From: JBBDRX01 sp040905245
GTDB lineage: Bacteria; Bacteroidota; Rhodothermia; Balneolales; Balneolaceae
Assembly: GCA_040905245.1 (NCBI GenBank)
Contig: JBBDRX010000095.1
Span: 1-21,666 of the forward strand
Direction: 5' to 3'
Length of the DNA stretch: 21,666 bases
Shown: positions 8,440-15,272 of the stretch, piece by piece
How positions within the stretch are numbered: position 1 is the stretch's first letter
Layout: each line of letters starts with the position of its first letter
The notes under the pieces: model-generated
What the model was told of the DNA's origin: nothing
Database searches by the model: none
What the model saw: only the letters and a program-made list of their open reading frames with translations
Program-made: the position numbers and the translations under genes

Positions 8440-9284
8440 TAATACTCTGTCTTTTCGGATCCTGGATTGTCTGGATTACAGGGGATGAACCGGTTGGTTC
8501 GGCCCTCCCACCTAACGAGTTGAAATGTTCCTTTCGTATACTGAACGACCGTCCTGCCGTACAAAAATGCACCACAGTTGACAAGTGTCCCGTGCTTGAA
8601 ACGAATCATTCTGGGATTGTGATCGTGGCCGCAAATTACAAATTCGGTATCGGAGTTTCCCAGGTATTCTTCTGCCCAGCGGTTCAGCCGGCCAGGATTG
8701 GAGTCGTCCCGGTTTCGACTTCGCTCCGAGACCCATTTCATAAGACGAAGGCCTGTGGTCTGTGGAAAAAGATGCTGGTAGAGAGAGACAAACAGAGGAT
8801 GGCGCAGAAGACGGTGCAGGGGAGGTCTTGGAAGGCGCAATCCGGCATCAGACAATCCGTCACCATGCAGCAATAGCCCTTTTCTTTGTCCAAACCGGAC
8901 GATTCGCGATTCTCCCTCGAGATCGATACCGGCGTTCTCAAGAGCGACCCGTGTCCAGTTGTCGTGATTTCCTGTAATCAGCAGCGGGCGTATCCCGCTT
9001 TCGAGGTGGTACTGCCTTAGCCCTTCAACGATCAGAGTTCCAAACTGCGGACTTTGACCCGGATACTCCATCCAGTAATCAAAAAGATCACCCAGAATGG
9101 AAAGACGGATTCGCCTCGAACCGCAGTATCGGAATAGTTGAAGGAGGTCCGTAAGCAGTGATTCCGAGGCGATACCGGCAAGAGCTCCGTAGTGAACATC
9201 TGACAGAAAGATTTGTTCCGGGTCCGTTGAGTCAAATGGCCCGTTATGGGCTGAATGGTTTGGGGGGGCATCGGGCTGAACCAT
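8439..9284 (-). CDS. Calcineurin-like metallophosphoesterase, LpxH-like (possible UDP-2,3-diacylglucosamine diphosphatase)
   Basis: This is a binuclear-metal phosphoesterase of 281 residues. The metal-binding series is complete: D29-x-H31 (LSDVHYG), G65-D66-x2-D69 (ILGDLFDYW), G105-N-H-D108 (ITGNHDNW), H140-G-D142 (LLHGDGL), and G219-H-D-H222. The GDLFDYW segment and the overall order fit LpxH, which removes UMP from UDP-diacylglucosamine in lipid A synthesis. Classical proteobacterial LpxH has GNRD where this has GNHD, so the substrate is less certain. It lies between a polyprenyl diphosphate synthase (8-nt gap) and a PBP (1-nt overlap), which supports a cell-envelope role. A different UDP-sugar or nucleotide diphosphatase remains possible. 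Confidence 0.85.
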   Translation of the reverse strand: MVQPDAPPNHSAHNGPFDSTDPEQIFLSDVHYGALAGIASESLLTDLLQLFRYCGSRRIRLSILGDLFDYWMEYPGQSPQFGTLIVEGLRQYHLESGIRPLLITGNHDNWTRVALENAGIDLEGESRIVRFGQRKGLLLHGDGLSDAGLRLPRPPLHRLLRHPLFVSLYQHLFPQTTGLRLMKWVSERSRNRDDSNPGRLNRWAEEYLGNSDTEFVICGHDHNPRMIRFKHGTLVNCGAFLYGRTVVQYTKGTFQLVRWEGRTNRFIPCNPDNPGSEKTEY

Positions 9285-9292
9285 CCGGTGAT

Positions 9293-10309
9293 CTATTTGT
9301 CTCGTGTGATAATGTAGGTAACAAGTGCCTTGAAGTCTTCATAACCCCGCTGGACGGGGAGCTGATGTAGCCGGTCAAGAGCATCATCGGCGATCGATTC
9401 CATTATCTGACGGGCCTGACCGATTCCTCCTTTTTCATGGACAAACTCCACGATAGCTTCCACATCCCGGCTTCTTTTTTTCCGTTTTCTCATCAGCCGA
9501 CGGATTTGAAGCTGTTCCATTCGGCTGCTCTGTTCCAGAGCTTTGATCAACGGTAACGTCACCTTTCTCTCCTGGATATCGTTCCGTTTCGGTTTTCCGA
9601 CATCCTTCAGTCCGTAATCGAACAGGTCGTCCATAATCTGAAATGCGATACCGATCTTCATGCCTATTTCCTGCATTTCCTGTTGAACCGCCACGTCCGC
9701 CCCGGTAGCGATGGCTCCGCATTCACAACAAGAGGCAATCAGGCTGGCAGTCTTTTCTGAAATAATCTGAAAATAGCGCTCTTCGGTCATGTTAAAAAGC
9801 CGGGAGGTCTTCAGTTGCCGAAGTTCTCCTTCACTCATCTTTCGCACGGCAGTAGAGAGGACATGCAGCAGGCTGTACTCCTTGTTGTCCAGTGCAATCA
9901 AAAGGCCTTTTGAGAGGAGAAAGTCGCCGAGTAACACTCCGGCCTTGTTTCTCCAGAGTTTATTGATACTCAGAAGTCCGCGCCGACGATTCGATTCGTC
10001 CACAACATCGTCATGGATCAGGGTAGCTGTGTGAAGCAGTTCGATCATTGTTGCAGCTACATAACTTCGTCGGTCGATCTCTCCAAACATCCGTGCCGTC
10101 ATAAAAATGAGGATGGGCCGGATCTCCTTGCCCTTTTGACGGTGAAGATAATGGAGGATCCGGTCCAGAAGAAAAACGTCGGTCCGAACTGATGATCGAA
10201 AGAAGGATCGGAACTCCTCGAGGTGAGGCTGGACCGGCCGGGTGATCTCTTTCAGGGGACTCTCCAGAGAGGTGCCCGGTTGAAAAATCTTGGCAGCAGT
10301 CTGAGCCAT
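9293..10309 (-). CDS. Long-chain polyprenyl diphosphate synthase (IspB/HepT-like)
   Basis: This trans-prenyltransferase adds isopentenyl units to an allylic diphosphate, giving the side chain for menaquinone or ubiquinone. Its 338 residues carry the substrate motif GKEIRP (60-65), the first aspartate-rich motif DDVVD (D100, D101, D104) in HTATLIHDDVVDESNRRRG, and the second, DDLFD (D227, D228, D231). The residue five before the first motif is a small Ala, which in this family allows long chains, and the surroundings resemble E. coli IspB closely. Exact chain length cannot be read from sequence. It is the first gene of an operon with the LpxH-like and PBP genes. Its likely quinone product is what the neighbouring Nuo complex reduces. 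Confidence 0.92.
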   Translation of the reverse strand: MAQTAAKIFQPGTSLESPLKEITRPVQPHLEEFRSFFRSSVRTDVFLLDRILHYLHRQKGKEIRPILIFMTARMFGEIDRRSYVAATMIELLHTATLIHDDVVDESNRRRGLLSINKLWRNKAGVLLGDFLLSKGLLIALDNKEYSLLHVLSTAVRKMSEGELRQLKTSRLFNMTEERYFQIISEKTASLIASCCECGAIATGADVAVQQEMQEIGMKIGIAFQIMDDLFDYGLKDVGKPKRNDIQERKVTLPLIKALEQSSRMEQLQIRRLMRKRKKRSRDVEAIVEFVHEKGGIGQARQIMESIADDALDRLHQLPVQRGYEDFKALVTYIITRDK

Positions 10310-10340
10310 TATAACGAATCGATTAATCGGTTTTGAGTAG

Positions 10341-10363
10341 GTCCCTCAATCCGGGACAGGGAC
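10341..10363. repeat. Operator-like repeat in the divergent promoter region
   Basis: GTCCCT (10341-10346) is inverted as AGGGAC (10358-10363) with an 11-nt spacer. GGGAC also occurs at 10353-10357, so the site has one GTCCC and two tandem GGGAC elements. It overlaps the predicted start of transcription of the polyprenyl synthase operon, where a repressor could act. A leader hairpin is the alternative. No regulator is identified. Confidence 0.3.
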
Positions 10364-10364
10364 T

Positions 10365-10372
10365 CAAAGGTA
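10365..10372 (-). promoter_or_regulatory. Promoter -7 element for the polyprenyl synthase-LpxH-PBP operon
   Basis: The minus strand reads TACCTTTG, an exact match to the Bacteroidota -7 consensus TAnnTTTG. No TTG lies at the usual distance upstream (the nearest is 26 nt away), and the intervening DNA is AT-rich. The leader would be about 50 nt and contains the 10-bp palindrome CGATTAATCG at 10320-10329. Confidence 0.4.
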
Positions 10373-10393
10373 GCTATTTTAATGATTAATTAT

Positions 10394-10422
10394 TTGCGCA
10401 ATGCCGGAGTGCTCTGTAAGTT
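10394..10422 (+). promoter_or_regulatory. Possible promoter for pfkA-pgi-dNK
   Basis: TTGCGC (10394-10399) and TAAGTT (10417-10422) are spaced by 17 nt, about 40 nt upstream of the pfkA start. A TTTG at 10393-10396 also fits the Bacteroidota -33 element. The match is moderate. It is partly back-to-back with the minus-strand promoter, sharing the AT-rich segment 10373-10393. Confidence 0.3.
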
Positions 10423-10461
10423 AGATTCTTTTTCGTTACTGATCTTATTTGCGACCAACTT

Positions 10462-11430
10462 ATGAAAACAATCGGGCTATTGACAAGTGGGGGAGACGCG
10501 CCTGGTATGAATGCTGCAATACGGTCAGTTGTCCGTACAGCAAATGTGTTTGAACTGAGTGTGGAGGCTGCTTGTCGTGGGTTTCAGGGGCTTCTTGAAG
10601 ATGACTTTGTGAGACTTGGAAGACACGATGTTTCCAATATTATCCAACGTGGAGGGACTATTCTGAAGACAGCCAGATCCAGTGGATTCCTTGAAAAAGA
10701 AGGGCGTGCCCGGGCTGCGAAAAATCTGAAAAAACGGGATGTGGAAGCACTCATTGTAATTGGGGGTGATGGATCGTTCCGTGGTGCTTCGCTTCTGTCT
10801 GAAGAGCAGGGAATCCCGGTGGTCGGAATTCCGGCAACCATTGATAATGATTTGGCCGGTACCGATATTACTATCGGCTATGATACAGCTCTCAATACAG
10901 CTCTGGAAGCGATCGACAAAATCCGTGATACAGCGGATGCCCACAATCGACTCTTTCTTGTTGAGGTAATGGGCCGCGATGCCGGGTTTATTGCTCTTGA
11001 GACCGGCCTCGGTTCGGGAGCAGAGCTGATTCTTTTGCCGGAATCCCTGACCGATATCAACGAGATTCGTAGCTCGCTGAAAGAGGTACTCCGTGAACAG
11101 AAACGCAGCAGTCTGGTTGTTGTGGCCGAGGGAGATGAGACAGGGGGTGCATTGAAGCTGGCGGCTGAACTTCAGCCAGAGTTTGGCAAGTATGAATTGC
11201 GAGTCTGTATTCTGGGACACATCCAGCGAGGGGGGAATCCGACGGCCAGGGATCGGGTTCTTGCCAGTCATTTGGGACAGGCAGCGGTTCAAACCGTCCT
11301 GGACGGCCATGACCGGGTGATGGTGGGAAGTGTCAATAACGCGATCAAGCTGACTCCGTTGCGAATGACCTGGACCAAGAAAAAAGAGATCGATTTTGAA
11401 CTGATGGAGCTCGCCAGGCTGCTCCGGTAG
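10462..11430 (+). CDS. pfkA: ATP-dependent 6-phosphofructokinase
   Basis: This glycolytic enzyme phosphorylates fructose 6-phosphate to fructose 1,6-bisphosphate in the cytoplasm. Its 322 residues match the short bacterial PfkA form. The N-terminus has LLTSGGDAPGMNAAIR (6-21). GGDGS (101-105), with Gly after GGD, indicates ATP rather than pyrophosphate as donor. The catalytic motif is ATIDND (125-130, catalytic D128), where E. coli PfkA has GTIDND. Substrate-binding elements R163, MGRDAG (170-175) and GHIQRGGNP near residue 255 are present. It is the first gene downstream of the divergent region and lies 16 nt before pgi, which makes its substrate. Confidence 0.97.
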   Translation: MKTIGLLTSGGDAPGMNAAIRSVVRTANVFELSVEAACRGFQGLLEDDFVRLGRHDVSNIIQRGGTILKTARSSGFLEKEGRARAAKNLKKRDVEALIVIGGDGSFRGASLLSEEQGIPVVGIPATIDNDLAGTDITIGYDTALNTALEAIDKIRDTADAHNRLFLVEVMGRDAGFIALETGLGSGAELILLPESLTDINEIRSSLKEVLREQKRSSLVVVAEGDETGGALKLAAELQPEFGKYELRVCILGHIQRGGNPTARDRVLASHLGQAAVQTVLDGHDRVMVGSVNNAIKLTPLRMTWTKKKEIDFELMELARLLR

Positions 11431-11446
11431 AGAGGGTTTTTGTACT

Positions 11447-12745
11447 ATGGGACGAGTAAATATAGACCTGTCCGGTGCCAGTGGTTTTATCGGACCTGAC
11501 GAGTGGGACGATGCCCTGGGGCGAGCCCGAAAGTCGTTTGATCAACTCCGGCAGGGAATCGGTCCTGGATCGGAGTGGCTTGGCTGGCGCCGGATCCTCC
11601 GGGAGCCGGATATGTCTCTTCTTCGTCAGATCGCGAATCATGCGAAGAGTGTCCGGGAGGATTGTGATATCTATATCGTATGTGGTATCGGAGGCTCGTA
11701 TCTGGGAGCCCGTGCGGTAATTGAAGCGCTTCAGGGCGTGTTGCCAGACAGATCACCGACCATTATGTATGCTGGTTATCAATTGGGCGGACGCTATCTT
11801 GAGCAGCTGATACGCCGGATCGATCTTGCTGTGGAGCGTGACGGTTCGAGGGTTTGTATGAATGTAATCTCCAAATCGGGTGGCACCCTGGAAACGGCTT
11901 TGGCCTTTCGGGCTCTTCGAGGCTGGTTTTGGAAAACGTACGGTGAATATCAATCAGAACGGATTGTGGTGACAACTGCGCCGGAAGGAGGGGTGCTGAA
12001 TCGGCTTGCCGATCAGTTCAAATACGGCCGCTTCGAAATTCCCGAGGATGTGGGAGGCCGCTTTTCGGTATTGTCGCCGGTCGGCCTGGTGCCTCTGGCT
12101 GTTGCCGGAATTGAGATTGAAACGCTGTTTGAGGGAGCCCGATCGGCAATGAAGGAGCTGGAAGAAAATCCCGACCCGGTGCTGGCCTATGCTGCCACGC
12201 GATACTGTATGCATCAGCAGGGGAAGGTCATTGATCTGATTGGTTCGTTCGAGCCCGGGTTAACGGCATTGTCACGTTGGGTTCAACAACTTCTGGGCGA
12301 AAGTGAAGGGAAGGAAGGAAAAGGGCTGTTCCCCGTGCCGGTTTCCTACTCGACGGATTTGCACAGTGTCGGACAGATGGTGCAACAGGGCCGGCGGAAT
12401 CTGATGGAGACGCTTTTGGAAGTAACGTCACCGGTTTCGGACCAGGTTCCGGGAGATGGCGGGTCCGGGCTGGATGGCCTTGAGTACCTCTCATCGACGT
12501 CCTGTTACGAGATCAATCGCCAGGCTCTTGAGGGGACGGTGGAGGCACATCTTGACGGTGGAGTGCCAGTTGTGCGTATTCAGCTGGAAGAGATGGACGA
12601 AGAGACGATCGGATCGTTGATATACCACTATCAGTTGACAACAGCTGTTTATGTGTATATGATCGGGTTAAATCCGTTCGACCAGCCTGGAGTGGAGGCC
12701 TATAAAAAGGCGATGTATCGAAATCTTGGGCAATCAGCATCATGA
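11447..12745 (+). CDS. pgi: Glucose-6-phosphate isomerase
   Basis: This enzyme interconverts glucose 6-phosphate and fructose 6-phosphate. Its 432 residues correspond to the short, Bacillus-like form rather than the ~550-residue enterobacterial type. Motifs are CGIGGSYLGARA (79-90), the phosphate-binding VISKSGGTLET (140-150), DVGGRFSVLSPVG (201-213), the catalytic-glutamate segment LLGESEGKEGKG (282-293), H306 in YSTDLHSVGQ, and the C-terminal lysine segment QPGVEAYKKAMY (413-424). It lies between pfkA (16-nt gap) and the deoxynucleoside kinase, which it overlaps by 4 nt (ATGA). Confidence 0.97.
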   Translation: MGRVNIDLSGASGFIGPDEWDDALGRARKSFDQLRQGIGPGSEWLGWRRILREPDMSLLRQIANHAKSVREDCDIYIVCGIGGSYLGARAVIEALQGVLPDRSPTIMYAGYQLGGRYLEQLIRRIDLAVERDGSRVCMNVISKSGGTLETALAFRALRGWFWKTYGEYQSERIVVTTAPEGGVLNRLADQFKYGRFEIPEDVGGRFSVLSPVGLVPLAVAGIEIETLFEGARSAMKELEENPDPVLAYAATRYCMHQQGKVIDLIGSFEPGLTALSRWVQQLLGESEGKEGKGLFPVPVSYSTDLHSVGQMVQQGRRNLMETLLEVTSPVSDQVPGDGGSGLDGLEYLSSTSCYEINRQALEGTVEAHLDGGVPVVRIQLEEMDEETIGSLIYHYQLTTAVYVYMIGLNPFDQPGVEAYKKAMYRNLGQSAS

Positions 12746-13386
12746 GTAAAGCACCGGAACGACAAGGCACATACCTTGCAATTGCAGGGAATATCGGGGC
12801 CGGAAAGTCTTCTCTCACTGAGCTTTTGGAAAATCACTATGGCTGGAGAGGGTATTTCGAAACTGTAGATGACAATCCCTATCTGTCCGATTTTTATGAA
12901 GACATGAGGCGGTGGAGCTTTAATCTGCAGGTCTATTTTCTGTCCGGGCGATTCCGTAAGCAGAAACAGATGCTGGACACTTCGGAGTCGTTGATTCAGG
13001 ATCGTACGATCTACGAGGATGCCGAAATTTTCGCGAAGAATCTCAACAATATGGGGCTCATGAGTGACCGGGATTACAGAAACTATCAGGCGCTCTATAC
13101 GGCTATGATCGATTTCCTGCAGCCTCCGGACCTTCTGATTTATTTGAGAGCACAGGTGCCGACACTGGTCCGGCAGATTCAGAAGAGGGGAAGGCCTTAC
13201 GAACATTCGATTCGCATTGATTACCTGGAGAGCCTCAATACGCTGTATGAGGAGTGGATTGAATCCTATCCACATCCGAAAATGATTATTGATACCGATA
13301 ATATCGACTATGTTTCAAACCAGGAGGATCTCGGCCGGATCATTGAGTTGATTGAGCAGCGTTTGTTCGGCTTGTTCGATTCCTGA
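12742..13386 (+). CDS. Deoxynucleoside kinase (dNK family)
   Basis: This cytoplasmic salvage enzyme phosphorylates a deoxynucleoside with ATP. Its 214 residues have the P-loop AGNIGAGKSS (15-24), an E-V/T-D region near 40-45, QDRTIYEDAEIF (86-97) carrying the DR motif, and a lid region rich in basic residues, QIQKRGRPYEHSIR (145-158). The family includes deoxyadenosine, deoxyguanosine and broader kinases, and specificity cannot be settled by eye. The start ATG overlaps the pgi stop by 4 nt, so its translation is tied to glycolytic genes. It is the last gene of the unit: an 83-nt gap with a new promoter follows. Confidence 0.92.
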   Translation: MSKAPERQGTYLAIAGNIGAGKSSLTELLENHYGWRGYFETVDDNPYLSDFYEDMRRWSFNLQVYFLSGRFRKQKQMLDTSESLIQDRTIYEDAEIFAKNLNNMGLMSDRDYRNYQALYTAMIDFLQPPDLLIYLRAQVPTLVRQIQKRGRPYEHSIRIDYLESLNTLYEEWIESYPHPKMIIDTDNIDYVSNQEDLGRIIELIEQRLFGLFDS

Positions 13387-13429
13387 AGAGAAGTGACAGC
13401 GAGAGTTGGATCTGTGGCTGCTTTATGAA

Positions 13430-13458
13430 TTGATTTAAAGATGATTTGTTGGTAATTT
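13430..13458 (+). promoter_or_regulatory. Probable promoter of the DUF177-rpmF-plsX-fab unit
   Basis: TTGATT (13430-13435), 17 nt, then TAATTT (13453-13458). This is the same architecture as the nuo promoter candidate. Transcription would begin at about 13464-13466, only 4-6 nt before the GTG start codon of the DUF177 gene at 13470. Confidence 0.5.
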
Positions 13459-13469
13459 AACAGGCTATT

Positions 13470-14000
13470 GTGATTGATTCAAAACTCACATTCAGGGTTC
13501 AGGAGATTGAAGACGGCAAAAGCCAGCGGGAGATCCTGCTGGAAGCCGATGATCTGGATTTTGATGAGTTTGAAGATCTGACATTGAAGAGAGCCGAGGT
13601 CGAGATCTCTTTTGAGAAGCGCCTCCACTTTATTCATGTGGATTATCGGGTCCGGGCAGATCTTCAGGTTATGTGTGACCGATCACTCCGGATGTTCGAC
13701 TACCCGGTTCAGGAAGAGTACAAGATACTTTTCAAACCAACGGTAGAAACTCCTTCGGAAGGGAAGGAGTCCAAAGTGAAGGAGATCGATGCGAGTGATC
13801 TGACAATCAGTATAGACCGGGAGGTCCGGGATTCGATTCTCCTGGGATTGCCTGTAAAAAAGATTCATCCGGATTATCTGGACGAAGACGGGCGGCCGCT
13901 GGATTTTATTGAGAAGCGCTTTGGAGTACCTGACGAAGAAGAGGAGCCGGCGCCGGATCCCAGATGGGAAGCATTGAGAAAATTAAAAAGTGAATCGTAA
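13470..14000 (+). CDS. yceD: DUF177 (YceD) family protein
   Basis: This is a small acidic cytoplasmic protein, almost always encoded directly before rpmF. The E. coli family member YceD (DUF177) is linked to 23S rRNA accumulation and ribosome assembly. Its 176 residues show the family layout: a beta-rich N-terminal half, a Cys motif MCDRSLRMF (68-76), a middle acidic linker, DREVRDSILLGLPVKK, and the C-terminal DPRWEALRKL. A second Cys, usual after the LGLP segment, is missing (IHPDYLDE instead). The start is GTG at 13470-13472. An in-frame TAA at 13458-13460 rules out anything much longer, though ATT at 13467 is formally possible. rpmF follows after 23 nt. Confidence 0.88.
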   Translation: MIDSKLTFRVQEIEDGKSQREILLEADDLDFDEFEDLTLKRAEVEISFEKRLHFIHVDYRVRADLQVMCDRSLRMFDYPVQEEYKILFKPTVETPSEGKESKVKEIDASDLTISIDREVRDSILLGLPVKKIHPDYLDEDGRPLDFIEKRFGVPDEEEEPAPDPRWEALRKLKSES

Positions 14001-14023
14001 CTTCTACACGTTAATCTCTATTC

Positions 14024-14203
14024 ATGGCACATCCTAAGCGAAGAACGTCAAAATCTCGTCGTGACAAACGACGATCCCACCACCGAATTGCCGATATCAA
14101 TCTGGCTGAATGCAAAAACTGTGGTGCCCTGCATCGTTATCACCATGCCTGTATGGAGTGTGGCCACTATCGTGGCCGTCAGGTGATTAACGTTTCTCAA
14201 TAA
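14024..14203 (+). CDS. rpmF: 50S ribosomal protein L32
   Basis: This is a small basic protein of the large ribosomal subunit, 59 residues. It opens with MAHPKRRTSKSRRDKRRSHH, the L32 N-terminus. It retains a four-cysteine zinc ribbon: C30-x2-C33 (AECKNCGALH) and C43-x2-C46 (HACMECGHY). It ends GRQVINVSQ before TAA. The order DUF177-rpmF-plsX is one of the most conserved bacterial gene neighbourhoods. plsX begins 15 nt downstream. Confidence 0.97.
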   Translation: MAHPKRRTSKSRRDKRRSHHRIADINLAECKNCGALHRYHHACMECGHYRGRQVINVSQ

Positions 14204-14218
14204 CCAATACGACCGCAG

Positions 14219-15205
14219 ATGATCATTGCTGTAGATGCTGCAGGTGGCGACTTTTATCCCGAAAACCCGGTTACAGGAGCAATCGAGGCACTTCGCGAGA
14301 AGAGCGATTTGACGGTACTGCTTGTGGGGCCGGAAGCGATTATCCGGAAAGAGCTGGACAGACATTCTTATGACAGGGACCGGATTGGCGTTCTGGACTG
14401 TCCGGAGGTGATCGGGATGGAGGAGTCCCCTTCTTCGGCCGTAAAGAGCAAGCAACGTTCTTCGATCGTGATGGGACTTGCAGCTCAAAAAGAGGGGCGT
14501 TGTGATGCTTTTGTAAGTTCCGGGAATACCGGGGCTCTTCTGGCTGCCTCTGTCTTTATTCTTGGAAAACTGCCACATGTCCAGCGACCGACCATTGCAA
14601 CTACATTCCCGACACTGAAAGGAACACGTCTGTTGATCGATGCCGGAGCCAATCTGGAACTGAAGCCCGAACACTATTATCAGTTTGCCCGAATGGGTAC
14701 GATCTACTGTCGGGAAGTTTTGGGTGTGGACGATCCCGGTGTGGGACTGCTCAATGTCGGAGAGGAGCCGGAGAAAGGAACAGACGTTTTGAAAGAGGCC
14801 TATATACTGCTTCGGGAGCTGTCCAATTTTCGGGGAAATATTGAAGGTCGGGATATTTTTCCCTGCAAGGCCGATGTATTTCTTTGTGATGGATTTGTTG
14901 GCAATGTACTTCTCAAATTTGGTGAGTCCATACCTTCGGCCGTTGAAATGCTGCTTACCTCAACGATGAGTGGGATGAAGATCACACCTGATGTTCAGAG
15001 TGAAGTGGCACGTATTTTTCAGAAATCCCTGGACTCATTCAACTACGAAAATGTAGGCGGAGTTCCTTTTTTGGGTGTTAACGGAGTCAGTATGGTAGGG
15101 CATGGAGGGAGTACGCCGGCGGCAATCAGGAATATGATCCTCAATGCTGCCCACTGTGTCGAGGCGTCGGTGAATTCGAAAATTGTTGACACACTTGACG
15201 AATGA
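14219..15205 (+). CDS. plsX: Phosphate acyltransferase PlsX
   Basis: This enzyme converts acyl-ACP and phosphate to acyl-phosphate, the donor used by PlsY in phospholipid synthesis. It is a peripheral membrane enzyme. Its 328 residues begin MIIAVDAAGGDFYPE, the family N-terminus (normally AMGGD; here AAGGD). Other family stretches are IGMEESPSSAVKSK, FVSSGNTGALLAAS, LLIDAGAN, LNVGEEPEKGTD and the C-terminal CDGFVGNVLLKFGES. The start ATG is 15 nt after rpmF. Its TGA stop lies inside a perfect 8-bp hairpin described separately. Confidence 0.96.
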   Translation: MIIAVDAAGGDFYPENPVTGAIEALREKSDLTVLLVGPEAIIRKELDRHSYDRDRIGVLDCPEVIGMEESPSSAVKSKQRSSIVMGLAAQKEGRCDAFVSSGNTGALLAASVFILGKLPHVQRPTIATTFPTLKGTRLLIDAGANLELKPEHYYQFARMGTIYCREVLGVDDPGVGLLNVGEEPEKGTDVLKEAYILLRELSNFRGNIEGRDIFPCKADVFLCDGFVGNVLLKFGESIPSAVEMLLTSTMSGMKITPDVQSEVARIFQKSLDSFNYENVGGVPFLGVNGVSMVGHGGSTPAAIRNMILNAAHCVEASVNSKIVDTLDE

Positions 15206-15223
15206 CTGTTTCGGTAAACAGTC
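15204..15223 (+). other. Perfect hairpin overlapping the plsX stop codon
   Basis: GACTGTTT (15204-15211) and AAACAGTC (15216-15223) form an 8-bp stem around the loop CGGT. The plsX stop TGA is 15203-15205, so the stem begins within it. No T-run follows, so it is unlikely to be a simple terminator. RNA stabilisation, processing or attenuation between plsX and fabH is possible. Confidence 0.5.
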
Positions 15224-15272
15224 CTGAGATTTCTGAAAAGATATAGGATTACTGACACGACTAACCAATTTT

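Noticed and set aside
10525..11310. 261-residue open frame antisense to pfkA
   Set aside because: Complete overlap with a PfkA that has all family motifs; the antisense product is low-complexity in character and unlike a known family.
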